The position numbers and the translations under genes were made by a program. The notes under the pieces were generated by a model that was not told the origin of the DNA, made no database searches, and saw nothing but the letters and a program-made list of their open reading frames with translations. A stretch of DNA of 64,000 nt from Faecalicatena orotica (lineage in GTDB: Bacteria; Bacillota; Clostridia; Lachnospirales; Lachnospiraceae), in assembly GCF_003149245.1 (NCBI RefSeq), contig NZ_QGDL01000003.1, forward strand, positions 186,001-250,000, in the 5' to 3' direction. Positions 26,663 to 35,199 of the stretch are shown here, piece by piece. Within the stretch, counting starts at the first letter, position 1. Each line of letters starts with the position of its first letter.

Positions 26663-29125
26663 CTACACATTTTCTTCTATGTATTGTTCAAATTCTTCCG
26701 GTGACATCAATATCTTTCTTGGCTTTGTGCCCTCTTCCTCGCCTACGACGCCTGCTTCCGCAAGCTGGTCCATGATGCGGGCGGCTCTGTTGAAACCAAT
26801 TTTGAACATCCGCTGCAGCATACCAATTGAAGCTTTATCTTTGTCTATAATCAGCTTTCCGGCCTCTACAAAGTAGGTATCCCTCTCGCTACCGGAGTCT
26901 GCCGCTCCCGGCAGTGAACCGGAGGCTCCCACCGTACCGGAATTGACATGTTCCTCAATCTCCTCACTGTAGGATGCATTGCCATTGTGCTCGATCAGAT
27001 AGTCGACCACCTTCTGCACTTCTTTATCCGATACAAAAGATCCCTGTACTCTGACCGGCTTTGGGTATCCTGTCGGGTAAAACAGCATATCCCCCTTGCC
27101 CAACAGCTTTTCCGCACCGTTCATATCAATGATGGTACGGGAATCTACCCCGGATGAAACCGAGAAGGCAATTCTGGAAGGCATATTTGCCTTGATCAGT
27201 CCTGTGATAACATTCACGGACGGACGCTGTGTTGCAAGGATCAAATGGAGTCCCGCAGCTCTGGCCAGCTGTGCAAGCCGGCAGATTGCGCCTTCCACTT
27301 CCCCGGGCGCTACCATCATGAGGTCTGCAAGCTCGTCTACGATAATCACGATCTTCGGCATCTTCTTTGGCACACCGTCGCCAGGTTCCATCTGCTCTAT
27401 TTTATCATTAAATCCTTTTAAATCCCGGACATTATAATCTGCAAAAAGCTTGTACCGCTTTTCCATCTCGGCCACGGCCCAGTTCAGGGCGCCCGCCGCT
27501 TTTTTCGGATCTGTCACGACAGGGATCAAAAGATGCGGGATCCCGTTGTATACACTCAGTTCGACAACCTTTGGATCGACCATGATCAGTTTGACATCAT
27601 CCGGGCTTGCCTTATAAATGATGCTCATGATCAGCGTATTGATGCAGACCGACTTACCTGATCCGGTTGCCCCTGCAACAAGCAGATGGGGCATCTTTGC
27701 AATGTCTGCAACTACGGTTTTCCCTGCAATATCCTTACCGACTGCAAATGAGATTCCCGATTTGCTGTTCTTAAATTCTGAAGTGTCAAGCAGGTCTCTT
27801 AACATGACGGCTGTGTTTTCGTTGTTCGGCACTTCAATGCCCACGGCTGCTTTCCCCGGGATTGGGGCCTCGATTCTCAGGTCCGTTACCGCGAGGTTCA
27901 GTTTAATATCATCAGAGAGCCCTACAATCTTGCTGACCTTAACACCCTGTTCCGGCTGGAGTTCATACCGGGTAACGGATGGGCCGCAGCTCGCATTGGT
28001 TACATGAACCTTTACCCCGAAATTCTGGAGTGTCTGCTCCAGCTTCAAAGCAGTTGCCCTTAAGTGGGCGTCAGAATCCCCGCTTGTCTTCTTGCCCCGG
28101 TTCAGTAACGAGATTGGCGGCGTTCTATATACTTTGGGCGGCTTCTCTTCCTGCGCCTTGACTGCTGCCTCCACCTGGTCCGCTTCGGCGGCCACGCTCT
28201 GGGCGCTCTCCTTGGTCTTTTGCTTCTTCGCGGATTCTGTGGTCTTCACAGGCTCCTCCGGAATAATCTCTTCCACGGGTTCCGGGTTCTCTCCTGCCAC
28301 AGGCTCCGGCCGGTTGATGACCAGATTCTCAAATGGCGAAGGGATTGGTGCAGTCCCCGGCAGTTCTTCCTCCAGAGTCAGTTCTTTCATCTCAGGAGAC
28401 TTCTTCCCTGACACTTTGTCCGATAATGTGGTAGCAAAAGAAACACCGGACACTTTATGATCCTGTCTCTTTGCTTTTTCTGTATTCTTTCCGGCAGCGC
28501 GTTCCTGACGGCGTTCCATACGCTTCGTGGAGGAGACCTCTTTTCTCCGCCTTGCATCGTCATACGCCTTCCTGCCTGTATGGCGCAGAGGTGTCAGCAG
28601 TGACTTTTCCGTAATCAGAATGATACAGATTACCATTACGATAATGATGATCACATAACTTCCGACAACACCGGTCAGCGGACACAGGAGTTTTACAATG
28701 CAGCCTCCTAAAAGGCCGCCCGCATTCCTGTGCTCACTGGCAAGTTTATAATAGGTTAAAAGACCTGCTTTTGCGTCATAGGGATTCATAATCAATTCCA
28801 GAAATGCTGTGAGCATCAGCAGAAGGACTGCCGACGCGCCCACTTTTATGTAAGCGTGTGCATTGCCTTTATTGGATATCGTAAAGGCAGCCACAGCAAA
28901 CAGGATAAATGGCAGAAGATACGCCATAAATCCAAATAATCCAAACATTACCGACGAAACTGCCTCCCCCGCAATCCCGCCGAGACCAAAGTTGCTGATG
29001 ACTAGCAGGATGCATGCTGCCAACAGGACAAGAATCAGAATCTCATCTCTTATTGCAGCATTCCCCTGTGTCTTCTTTGGCTTGCTTCTTGTGCTTTTTC
29101 TCTTTTTTGTTGACTTTGCAGCCAT
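26663..29125 (-). CDS. ftsK: FtsK/SpoIIIE-family DNA translocase
   Basis: 820 residues. About four N-terminal membrane helices (about 28-185), a charged linker (about 190-350), the RecA-like motor with Walker [12 protein letters not shown] and Walker [13 protein letters not shown], and a C-terminal winged-helix gamma domain ([25 protein letters not shown]) that reads oriented DNA motifs. It pumps chromosomal DNA across the division or sporulation septum. The N-terminal basic tail ([17 protein letters not shown]) is cytoplasmic. It follows a tepA-like gene as in Bacillus, where the gene is spoIIIE. It has a GGGGGAAG site upstream. Confidence 0.96.
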   Translation of the reverse strand: MAAKSTKKRKSTRSKPKKTQGNAAIRDEILILVLLAACILLVISNFGLGGIAGEAVSSVMFGLFGFMAYLLPFILFAVAAFTISNKGNAHAYIKVGASAVLLLMLTAFLELIMNPYDAKAGLLTYYKLASEHRNAGGLLGGCIVKLLCPLTGVVGSYVIIIIVMVICIILITEKSLLTPLRHTGRKAYDDARRRKEVSSTKRMERRQERAAGKNTEKAKRQDHKVSGVSFATTLSDKVSGKKSPEMKELTLEEELPGTAPIPSPFENLVINRPEPVAGENPEPVEEIIPEEPVKTTESAKKQKTKESAQSVAAEADQVEAAVKAQEEKPPKVYRTPPISLLNRGKKTSGDSDAHLRATALKLEQTLQNFGVKVHVTNASCGPSVTRYELQPEQGVKVSKIVGLSDDIKLNLAVTDLRIEAPIPGKAAVGIEVPNNENTAVMLRDLLDTSEFKNSKSGISFAVGKDIAGKTVVADIAKMPHLLVAGATGSGKSVCINTLIMSIIYKASPDDVKLIMVDPKVVELSVYNGIPHLLIPVVTDPKKAAGALNWAVAEMEKRYKLFADYNVRDLKGFNDKIEQMEPGDGVPKKMPKIVIIVDELADLMMVAPGEVEGAICRLAQLARAAGLHLILATQRPSVNVITGLIKANMPSRIAFSVSSGVDSRTIIDMNGAEKLLGKGDMLFYPTGYPKPVRVQGSFVSDKEVQKVVDYLIEHNGNASYSEEIEEHVNSGTVGASGSLPGAADSGSERDTYFVEAGKLIIDKDKASIGMLQRMFKIGFNRAARIMDQLAEAGVVGEEEGTKPRKILMSPEEFEQYIEENV

Positions 29126-29204
29126 TATACTTCCCCCTTGGCTTTTTAAACATACTGTTATTAGTATATCATTTTTTCAAAAGCCTGTCATTAATAAATT
29201 TTCT

Positions 29205-29963
29205 TTACAGCGGAGGCAGTTCCAGTGAACCTGCTTTTTGATCCCCTTCTATCATTTCATGCAGCTTCTTAAGTGCCTGGCTGATTCCTCCTACTTCGTC
29301 GATGATCCCTTCCCGTACCGCGTCCCCGCCTTCCAGAAGTGTTCCGACATCCTTTACAAGCTGTGTGGAGTCGAGCATTAACTCCTCGAGGCGTTCCTGT
29401 GTGATTTTCGAATGGGAAGAAATAAACTTCGTGATTCTGTCCTGTGTCTTTTCCATATTTCTGTAGCTCTGGATCACACCGATGAACATGCCGGAGGAAC
29501 GGACCGGATGGACGATCATCGTGCCGCTCGGGACAATAAAGGAATAGTCAGCCGATACTGCAAGCGGCCCGCCGATGGAATGGCTCCCGCCAAGTACGAG
29601 TGACACAGTTGGCTTGCTTAAAGACGCAATCATTTCAGCAATTGCCAGACCTGCTTCCACATCTCCCCCCAGAGTGTTGAGAAGAATCAGAATTCCTTCT
29701 ATATCATCGTTGTCCTCCGCTTCGGCGAGACGCGGGATCAGGTGCTCATACTTTGTCGCCTTCGTATTCCCGGATACCGCCTCATGGCCTTCTATCTCAC
29801 CGATGATTGTCATGAGCTGGATGTTATGTCTGCCGCTTTCTTTTCCAAGGCGCAGAGTCCCGGTCTCTTTAATCTCCTCATTCTCGCCGGCCTGATTCTG
29901 CTGGATTTGTTCTTCCTTGTTCATTTCGTCCTGATTGACCTGGTTTTGTTTATTTTCCTGCAT
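29205..29963 (-). CDS. tepA: TepA-like ClpP/crotonase-fold peptidase
   Basis: 252 residues. A Gln/Asn/Glu-rich N-terminal region (1-40) precedes a ClpP-fold domain. The GGSHSIGGPLAVSAD segment provides the nucleophile Ser, HPVR the His, and ILLNTLGGDVEAGLAIAEMI is the oxyanion-side helix. This is the TepA/YmfB family, also called translocation-enhancing protein, whose Bacillus gene lies beside spoIIIE as here. Likely a cytoplasmic self-compartmentalised peptidase; the substrates are not known. Confidence 0.9.
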   Translation of the reverse strand: MQENKQNQVNQDEMNKEEQIQQNQAGENEEIKETGTLRLGKESGRHNIQLMTIIGEIEGHEAVSGNTKATKYEHLIPRLAEAEDNDDIEGILILLNTLGGDVEAGLAIAEMIASLSKPTVSLVLGGSHSIGGPLAVSADYSFIVPSGTMIVHPVRSSGMFIGVIQSYRNMEKTQDRITKFISSHSKITQERLEELMLDSTQLVKDVGTLLEGGDAVREGIIDEVGGISQALKKLHEMIEGDQKAGSLELPPL

Positions 29964-30110
29964 GGTAAATTTCCACTCCCGTCATTTAAGTATTCGCTGC
30001 AAAAAAGTATTTAGCGCTTCACTTATTATGTGGAAGAACACAGGAATTATACATAATCTGCAAGCTTTAAACGGAATCAGAAAACTGTATTGAAGCAGTG
30101 GTTTTACAGC

Positions 30111-30150
30111 AAAAAATGGTATGGATGCAAATTGTATACATCCATACCAT
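30111..30150 (-). terminator. Terminator of metY
   Basis: ATGGTATGGATG (30116-30127) pairs perfectly with CATCCATACCAT (30139-30150). A T6 run follows on the minus strand. It lies 5 bases past the metY stop. Confidence 0.92.
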
Positions 30151-30155
30151 CCTGT

Positions 30156-31430
30156 TTAAAGCAATGCCTGCTCTACATCCGCAATGATATCATTCACATT
30201 TTCAATTCCGACGCTGAATCTGATCAGATCCGGCTGAACACCCGCTTCCATCAGTTCCTGGTCATTCATCTGGCGGTGTGTATGGCTTGCAGGATGAAGG
30301 ACACAGCTGCGTGCATCTGCGACATGTGTTACGATCGCAATCATTTTCAGCTTATCCATCATCTCAACTGCCGCATCTCTTCCGCCCTTCAGGCCGAATG
30401 TCAAAACACCGCATGTTCCGTTCGGCATATATTTCTGCGCCAGGTCATAGTATTTGTCTCCCGGCAGTGACGGACAGGAAACCCATGCCACTTTTTCGTG
30501 ATTCTTAAGGTACTTTGCAACAGTCAGCGCATTCTCGCAGTGACAGGGCACTCTCAGATGAAGTGTCTCCAGCCCGATATTCAGAAGGAACGCGTTCTGC
30601 GGAGATTGGATGGAACCGAGGTCTCTCATCAGCTGTGCGGTTGCTTTCGTGATGTAGGCACCTTTCCCGAATTTCTGGGTATATACGATCCCGTGATATG
30701 TCTCATCTGGTGTTGTCAGGCCCGGAAATTTATCTGCGTATGCCTCCCAGTCAAAATTGCCGCTGTCCACGATTGCACCGCCTACGCATGTTGCATGTCC
30801 GTCCATGTATTTCGTTGTGGAGTGTGTCACAATATCCGCCCCCCACTCGAACGGGCGGCAGTTAATCGGTGTTGCAAATGTATTATCAATGATAAACGGT
30901 ACGCCGTGGGTATGTGCAGCGTTCGCAAACTTCTCGATATCCAGCACAACAAGAGCCGGATTGGCGATTGTTTCACCAAACACGGCTTTCGTATTATCCT
31001 GAAAAGCTGCATCCAGTTCTTCCGGTGTGCAGTCAGGGTCCACAAAAGTAGCCTCTACTCCCATCTTTCTGATCGTATGGGCATACAGGTTATATGTACC
31101 GCCGTAAAGCGCGGATGCACATACAATGTGGTCACCCGCCCCGGCAATGTTCATAATTGCATAAAAATTCGCCGCCTGTCCGGAGGAAGTCAGCATCGCA
31201 GCCGCACCGCCCTCAAGATCGCAGATCTTGGCGGCAACCGCATCATTTGTTGGATTTTGGAGCCTTGTATAGAAATATCCTGACTCCTCCAGATCAAAAA
31301 GACGCCCCATCTGTTCGCTGCTTGTATATTTGAATGTTGTACTCTGATAAATAGGAAGAACTCTCGGCTCCCCGTTTCCCGGTTCATAACCGGACTGTAT
31401 ACATTTTGTCTCAATCTTATAGCTGCTCAT
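30156..31430 (-). CDS. metY: O-acetylhomoserine sulfhydrylase, Cys/Met PLP family
   Basis: 424 residues, typical of the MetY class, which is longer than cystathionine gamma-synthase. The PLP lysine lies in HSTTKYMDGH; the substrate and cofactor segments YTRLQNPTND, SSGQAAN and FIIDNTFATP are present. The enzyme makes homocysteine from O-acetylhomoserine and sulfide (or methionine with methanethiol). It follows the CFI-box gene by 11 bases, implying joint transcription. Confidence 0.94.
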   Translation of the reverse strand: MSSYKIETKCIQSGYEPGNGEPRVLPIYQSTTFKYTSSEQMGRLFDLEESGYFYTRLQNPTNDAVAAKICDLEGGAAAMLTSSGQAANFYAIMNIAGAGDHIVCASALYGGTYNLYAHTIRKMGVEATFVDPDCTPEELDAAFQDNTKAVFGETIANPALVVLDIEKFANAAHTHGVPFIIDNTFATPINCRPFEWGADIVTHSTTKYMDGHATCVGGAIVDSGNFDWEAYADKFPGLTTPDETYHGIVYTQKFGKGAYITKATAQLMRDLGSIQSPQNAFLLNIGLETLHLRVPCHCENALTVAKYLKNHEKVAWVSCPSLPGDKYYDLAQKYMPNGTCGVLTFGLKGGRDAAVEMMDKLKMIAIVTHVADARSCVLHPASHTHRQMNDQELMEAGVQPDLIRFSVGIENVNDIIADVEQALL

Positions 31431-31441
31431 TTTCTTTCCTC

Positions 31442-32197
31442 CTATGAATATAAATATTTCTTTTCCAGTTCGTGTACCATATCACTGTAAAGTACCTTGC
31501 ATTCCTCTCTCTTACCGGCCTCGATCAGACTGACACAGGGACTTAAGTACTCTTCCCAGATACCTTCATATATCTTTGCGGAATCCTTCTGGCGGTCAAT
31601 TCTTTTGACTATCGTCGGTGCGATATTGTAATATTCTTTTACAGTATTCATGCCGTCTTTGGAATTCATCATATACTGGTCGCGGTAGTCCCGAAGGAGT
31701 GTCAGTTCGTAGCAGTCATCCGGCTTATCCAGGCTCTTGCAGACTGCTGTTGTAATGTAGCACAATCCTTTTTTAAATCCGCCCTGTATCTGTTCGCGGG
31801 TAGAAAGTCCGATCTTGTTATCCGGCATCTTCTGGTTCCAGAGTTCAATCATTCTGGCCGTGAATTCTTTCGTCTTCAGGCTGGTAATCTCACCCAGCAG
31901 CGGTACGAAAAAGGACACCATGTTCATATTGTAGTCCAGACAGACAATGCCGCGTTTTCTCTTAGAAGGTTCCCCGTCAAGCAATTTTGCCACGTGATCC
32001 GGAATATAGGCGGCAACTTCATCCAGCTTCTCGTCAGATTCTTCGAAAGCTTCCCTGATCCGTCCCAGAAGTGCACTGTACTTGTTCATCAAAGTATCCA
32101 TATCCGACTCATAGGTCTTCTTATGGAACTTTTTTGCATATCCGGCAGTTTCTCCGAATAATGCTATCATCTCTGACTGTAAATTTTCCTGTTCCAT
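31442..32197 (-). CDS. CFI-box C-terminal domain protein of unknown function
   Basis: 251 residues, predicted soluble. A helical N-terminal region (about 1-75) precedes a conserved block at about 146-200 that fits the CFI-box: CYITTAVCKS, then ELTLLRDYRDQYMM, then VKEYYNIAPTIV. The domain is widespread but has no established activity. The start at 32197 has GAGGAG five bases upstream; the frame extends 14 codons further without a ribosome-binding site. It is the first gene of an operon with metY, so a role linked to sulfur amino acids is possible but unproven. Confidence 0.8.
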   Translation of the reverse strand: MEQENLQSEMIALFGETAGYAKKFHKKTYESDMDTLMNKYSALLGRIREAFEESDEKLDEVAAYIPDHVAKLLDGEPSKRKRGIVCLDYNMNMVSFFVPLLGEITSLKTKEFTARMIELWNQKMPDNKIGLSTREQIQGGFKKGLCYITTAVCKSLDKPDDCYELTLLRDYRDQYMMNSKDGMNTVKEYYNIAPTIVKRIDRQKDSAKIYEGIWEEYLSPCVSLIEAGKREECKVLYSDMVHELEKKYLYS

Positions 32198-32272
32198 TTT
32201 ATCTCCTCTTAATAACGTATACTTGTTGTTTTCATTCACAAAATATTCGATTCTTTCAATACATTACAGAAT

Positions 32273-32301
32273 ATTATATCATATCCCGGGGTTGCTATCA
32301 A
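32273..32301 (-). promoter_or_regulatory. Promoter of the CFI-box/metY operon
   Basis: TTGATA (32296-32301) and TATAAT (32273-32278) on the minus strand, 17 bases apart. The leader is about 70 bases; no riboswitch (for example SAM-I) was recognised in it. Confidence 0.7.
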
Positions 32302-32406
32302 TAAAAAAAGAGTTTCGCTATGGATAATGAAAAAAGATAAAGCCATTCCCAAATAATCGGCGATACATATTGGCCGTTTGGGGTGTCCGTCTATAAATAC
32401 AGAGAA

Positions 32407-32459
32407 AAAACCGTAGGTTATGTATCACTTATAGTGAATTACATATAATCTACGGTTTT
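32407..32459 (-). terminator. Long terminator hairpin of yebC
   Basis: AAAACCGTAG (32407-32416) pairs with CTACGGTTTT (32450-32459). The stem continues imperfectly inward (TTATGTA against TACATATAA) to a TCACT-TAT-AGTGA tip. A TTTTTTCTC tail follows on the minus strand. Confidence 0.85.
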
Positions 32460-32519
32460 GTATATTTATCATAGCGTTATATCAAAGCTCTTTTGTAAAT
32501 GGTAAAATCTAAACGATAA

Positions 32520-33251
32520 TTACTCGTCCCAGTTGTGATATACATCCTGTACATCATCATCTTCATCCAGCAGGTCGAGAGTCTTCTGGATATTCTTGAT
32601 ATCCTCTTCATTTGTCAGTTCTACATATGTCTGTGGAATCATAGTAACCTCGGCGTCTGCCATAGCGATGCCTTCTTCTTCCAGTTTCAGGCGGACCGCA
32701 CTGAAATCTTCCGGTGTGGTAAGAATCTCGAAGCTGTCCTCATTCTCAGTAAAATCTTCAGCGCCTGCATCAAGTGCAACCATCATCAGCTCATCGGCAT
32801 CCATGCTGCATTCTTCCTTGTCTACAAGAATCTGTCCCTTTTCGTCAAACATAAAGGATACACAGCCAGGTGTTCCGACATTACCGCTTCCTTTTGTGAA
32901 TGCATTCTTTACATTAGAAGCTGTACGGTTCTTATTATCTGTCAGAGTTCTTACGATGATGGCTGTACCGTTTGGTCCGTAGCCTTCATATGTAATATGC
33001 TCGTAGTTGTCCCCTGCACCTTCCCCGGCTGCTTTCTTGATATTTCTGTCAATGGTATCGTTCGGCATGTTGTTGGATTTTGCCTTTGCGATGACATCGC
33101 GCAGTCTGCTGTTATTATTAGGATCTGGACCGCCGCCCTCTTTTACTGCTACTGCAAGCTCGCGGCCAAGTTTTGTAAATACCTTCCCTTTTGCAGCATC
33201 ATTTTTTTCTTTCTTATGCTTAATATTCGCAAATTTAGAATGTCCTGACAT
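32520..33251 (-). CDS. yebC: YebC/PmpR-family protein
   Basis: 243 residues, standard size. The family signature is clear from MSGHSKFANIKHKKEKNDA, through GGPDPNNNSRLRDVIAKAK and NMPNDTIDRNIKKA, to the acidic C terminus. Family members have been described as transcription regulators and, more recently, as factors that help ribosomes through proline stretches (as I recall for YebC and its mitochondrial relative TACO1). Cytoplasmic. It is preceded by a promoter and a structured leader with competing hairpins (33289-33351). Confidence 0.96.
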   Translation of the reverse strand: MSGHSKFANIKHKKEKNDAAKGKVFTKLGRELAVAVKEGGGPDPNNNSRLRDVIAKAKSNNMPNDTIDRNIKKAAGEGAGDNYEHITYEGYGPNGTAIIVRTLTDNKNRTASNVKNAFTKGSGNVGTPGCVSFMFDEKGQILVDKEECSMDADELMMVALDAGAEDFTENEDSFEILTTPEDFSAVRLKLEEEGIAMADAEVTMIPQTYVELTNEEDIKNIQKTLDLLDEDDDVQDVYHNWDE

Positions 33252-33288
33252 TTCTAATCTCCTCTTTCCCTTTTCTTATCTCAGATGT

Positions 33289-33384
33289 AACTGTTCAGAA
33301 CCCATGAACAGTTATGCCGTGCAGTAAAGTGCACGGCACAGTTTGAACAGTAACAATTTTATCACTCTTTATACAAAATTTCAA
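33289..33384 (-). promoter_or_regulatory. yebC promoter and structured leader
   Basis: TTGAAA (33379-33384) and TAAAAT (33356-33361) are 17 bases apart on the minus strand. The predicted transcript then has a 9-bp hairpin (TGCCGTGCA 33315-33323 with TGCACGGCA 33330-33338) and a second one (AACTGTTCA 33289-33297 with TGAACAGTT 33305-33313). The segment at 33342-33352 duplicates one arm of the second hairpin, so two folds compete. Confidence 0.6.
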
Positions 33385-33456
33385 TTCTTTCTTGACATTC
33401 TTTAAGTTTCTTTTCCATCCGCATTCCGGGCACTGCCTAAACGTTTACGTTCTCTG

Positions 33457-33804
33457 TTATGTAGGAAGTTCCAGACTGATTCGGATAGCATCGTTTACCT
33501 TCCTCATTAATCCGCTGTCCACATGACAGACAAATTCTTTGAGCCTTTGTTTATCAATCGTACGGATCTGTTCCAGCAGAATCACGGAATTCTTTACAAT
33601 GTGATATTTTTCTGCGCTGATCTCTATGTGGGTAGGGAGTTTTGCCTTATTCATTCTTGATGTAATTGCCGCACAGATGACTGTCGGGCTGTGTTTATTG
33701 CCCACATCATTCTGGATAATCAGTACTGGCCGGATTCCTCCCTGTTCTGAACCTACCACCGGACTTAAATCCGCATAATATATATCGCCTCTTTTTATAA
33801 CCAA
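33457..33804 (-). CDS. ndoA: MazF/PemK-type endoribonuclease toxin (NdoA-like)
   Basis: 115 residues, closely matching Bacillus NdoA (EndoA): [41 protein letters not shown] and [16 protein letters not shown]. NdoA cuts mRNA at specific short motifs (UACAU in Bacillus). It lies downstream of alr, as in Bacillus, but no antitoxin gene of the NdoAI type is between them: the 228-base gap has no minus-strand frame with a ribosome-binding site. The antitoxin may be elsewhere or the protein may act alone. Confidence 0.95.
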   Translation of the reverse strand: MVIKRGDIYYADLSPVVGSEQGGIRPVLIIQNDVGNKHSPTVICAAITSRMNKAKLPTHIEISAEKYHIVKNSVILLEQIRTIDKQRLKEFVCHVDSGLMRKVNDAIRISLELPT

Positions 33805-33990
33805 TTCACTTCACACTCCGATTCTCATACTTTAACCTATGAACATGCGGGTGCACGTAAGCTTAATAACACGGTGCTTCGCAATGTCATATGGGGATAC
33901 CTGGCAGTATCAGCTTTCCTGTTCCTTATTTGAAAGCATACTTGAGTATTCCCGACTTTTTCGGATGTATGCAAGTGCACGGATTTTTTT

Positions 33991-34015
33991 CCATGCAGAC
34001 TGGTGCTCTGCATGG
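33991..34015. repeat. Inverted repeat in the alr-ndoA gap
   Basis: CCATGCAGA (33991-33999) and TCTGCATGG (34007-34015) form a perfect 9-bp stem. Neither strand gives a downstream T run, so it is not an ordinary terminator. It could pause transcription or affect stability between alr and ndoA. Confidence 0.55.
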
Positions 34016-34032
34016 ACTGACATATCAGAATA

Positions 34033-35199
34033 TCAGGAGAGGTATTCTACCTGTTCTACGATCTCTCCGCCCCTCATATAAACACGGGGAATTCTCCTGC
34101 CGAGACAGCAGACGAATTCGTAGTTGAACCTTCCGCAGATGCTGCTCAGTTCCTCTACAGGAATGTGTTCCTCACCGTCGTATCCAACCAAAACCACCTG
34201 GTCCATAAACTTCACGTCCGGTATGTCTGTCACATCGACCATAAACTGGTCCATGCAGACGCGGCCCAATATCCGGGCACGTTTTCCACGGATCAGGACG
34301 TCCGCCTTGTTGGACAGTCCCCTGGAATAGCCGTCCGCATAACCGACCGGAACGGTCGCAACCTTCATTTTTCTTTCGGCTGTAAACGTTCCCCCGTAAC
34401 TGATGGAAGTCCCGGCTTCTATCTCCTTGACGAAAATCACGTGGCTGATCAGTTCAAGTGCCGGTTTTAAATCGACCGCCTCACAGCACACCTCGTCGGA
34501 AGGATACATGCCGTATGTGGATATCCCCGCCCGGACCAGGTTATGCTTCATGTCAGGGAAATCTATGATCCCTGCACTGTTGTCACAGTGATAATATGTA
34601 ATATGGATCCCTTGTTCCTCAAGGGCGTTCTTCATCCATATAAACTTTTCGTGCTGTTCTAACGTATAGCTCTTATCCGTCTCATCTGCTTTTGCAAAGT
34701 GTGTGAATGCACCTTCCAGCTCCACATGGGGCATGCTGCTGATCTTTTGAATCTTTTTTACACTGTCATGGTCTGGCAGAAAGCCAAGCCGTCCCATCCC
34801 AGTGTCTATTTTGATATGGAATCGTGCGGTTTTTCCGAGACGGTCAGCTGCTTTTGCAATCTCTGATGCTGTTTCTTCCATGTAAATTGTGGCACGGATG
34901 TCGTATTCCAACATCTCCTCATACTGTTCCGGAAAGATACAGCCAAGAACTAGAACAGGCTTCTTAATCCCAGCCTTTCTTAGTAAAACAGCCTCCTCCA
35001 GAGTTGCCGTTGCAAATCCCCAGACATCGTTATTTTCCTCAAGCATTCGGGCAATCGGTACCGCACCATGTCCATAACCGTCTGCCTTGACAACGGCTAT
35101 AAGCTGTGCGCCGTCCCCAATCCGCAGTTTCATCTGTTCCATATTATATGCAACTGCATCCAGGTCTACCCTGACAAATACTCTGCTGTATTGTTTCAT
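34033..35199 (-). CDS. alr: Alanine racemase
   Basis: 388 residues. PLP lysine in VVKADGYGHGAVP; catalytic tyrosine in SYGGTFTA; the C-terminal beta domain has GRVCMDQFMVD. It makes D-alanine for peptidoglycan. The start overlaps the stop of the upstream NAD(P)HX repair gene by four bases (ATGA), a sign of translational coupling. The downstream NdoA-type toxin is a conserved neighbour in Firmicutes. Confidence 0.97.
   Translation of the reverse strand: MKQYSRVFVRVDLDAVAYNMEQMKLRIGDGAQLIAVVKADGYGHGAVPIARMLEENNDVWGFATATLEEAVLLRKAGIKKPVLVLGCIFPEQYEEMLEYDIRATIYMEETASEIAKAADRLGKTARFHIKIDTGMGRLGFLPDHDSVKKIQKISSMPHVELEGAFTHFAKADETDKSYTLEQHEKFIWMKNALEEQGIHITYYHCDNSAGIIDFPDMKHNLVRAGISTYGMYPSDEVCCEAVDLKPALELISHVIFVKEIEAGTSISYGGTFTAERKMKVATVPVGYADGYSRGLSNKADVLIRGKRARILGRVCMDQFMVDVTDIPDVKFMDQVVLVGYDGEEHIPVEELSSICGRFNYEFVCCLGRRIPRVYMRGGEIVEQVEYLS

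Noticed and set aside
30498-31283. Long plus-strand frame of 261 codons opposite metY
   Set aside because: It is fully covered by the well-conserved metY gene on the other strand and has no ribosome-binding site or recognisable domain. The same applies to long frames opposite yebC, ilvD and the response regulator at 6936.
33991-34015. Terminator between alr and ndoA
   Set aside because: The stem is good but followed by A residues on the minus strand; the T run is on the wrong side for transcription in this direction.
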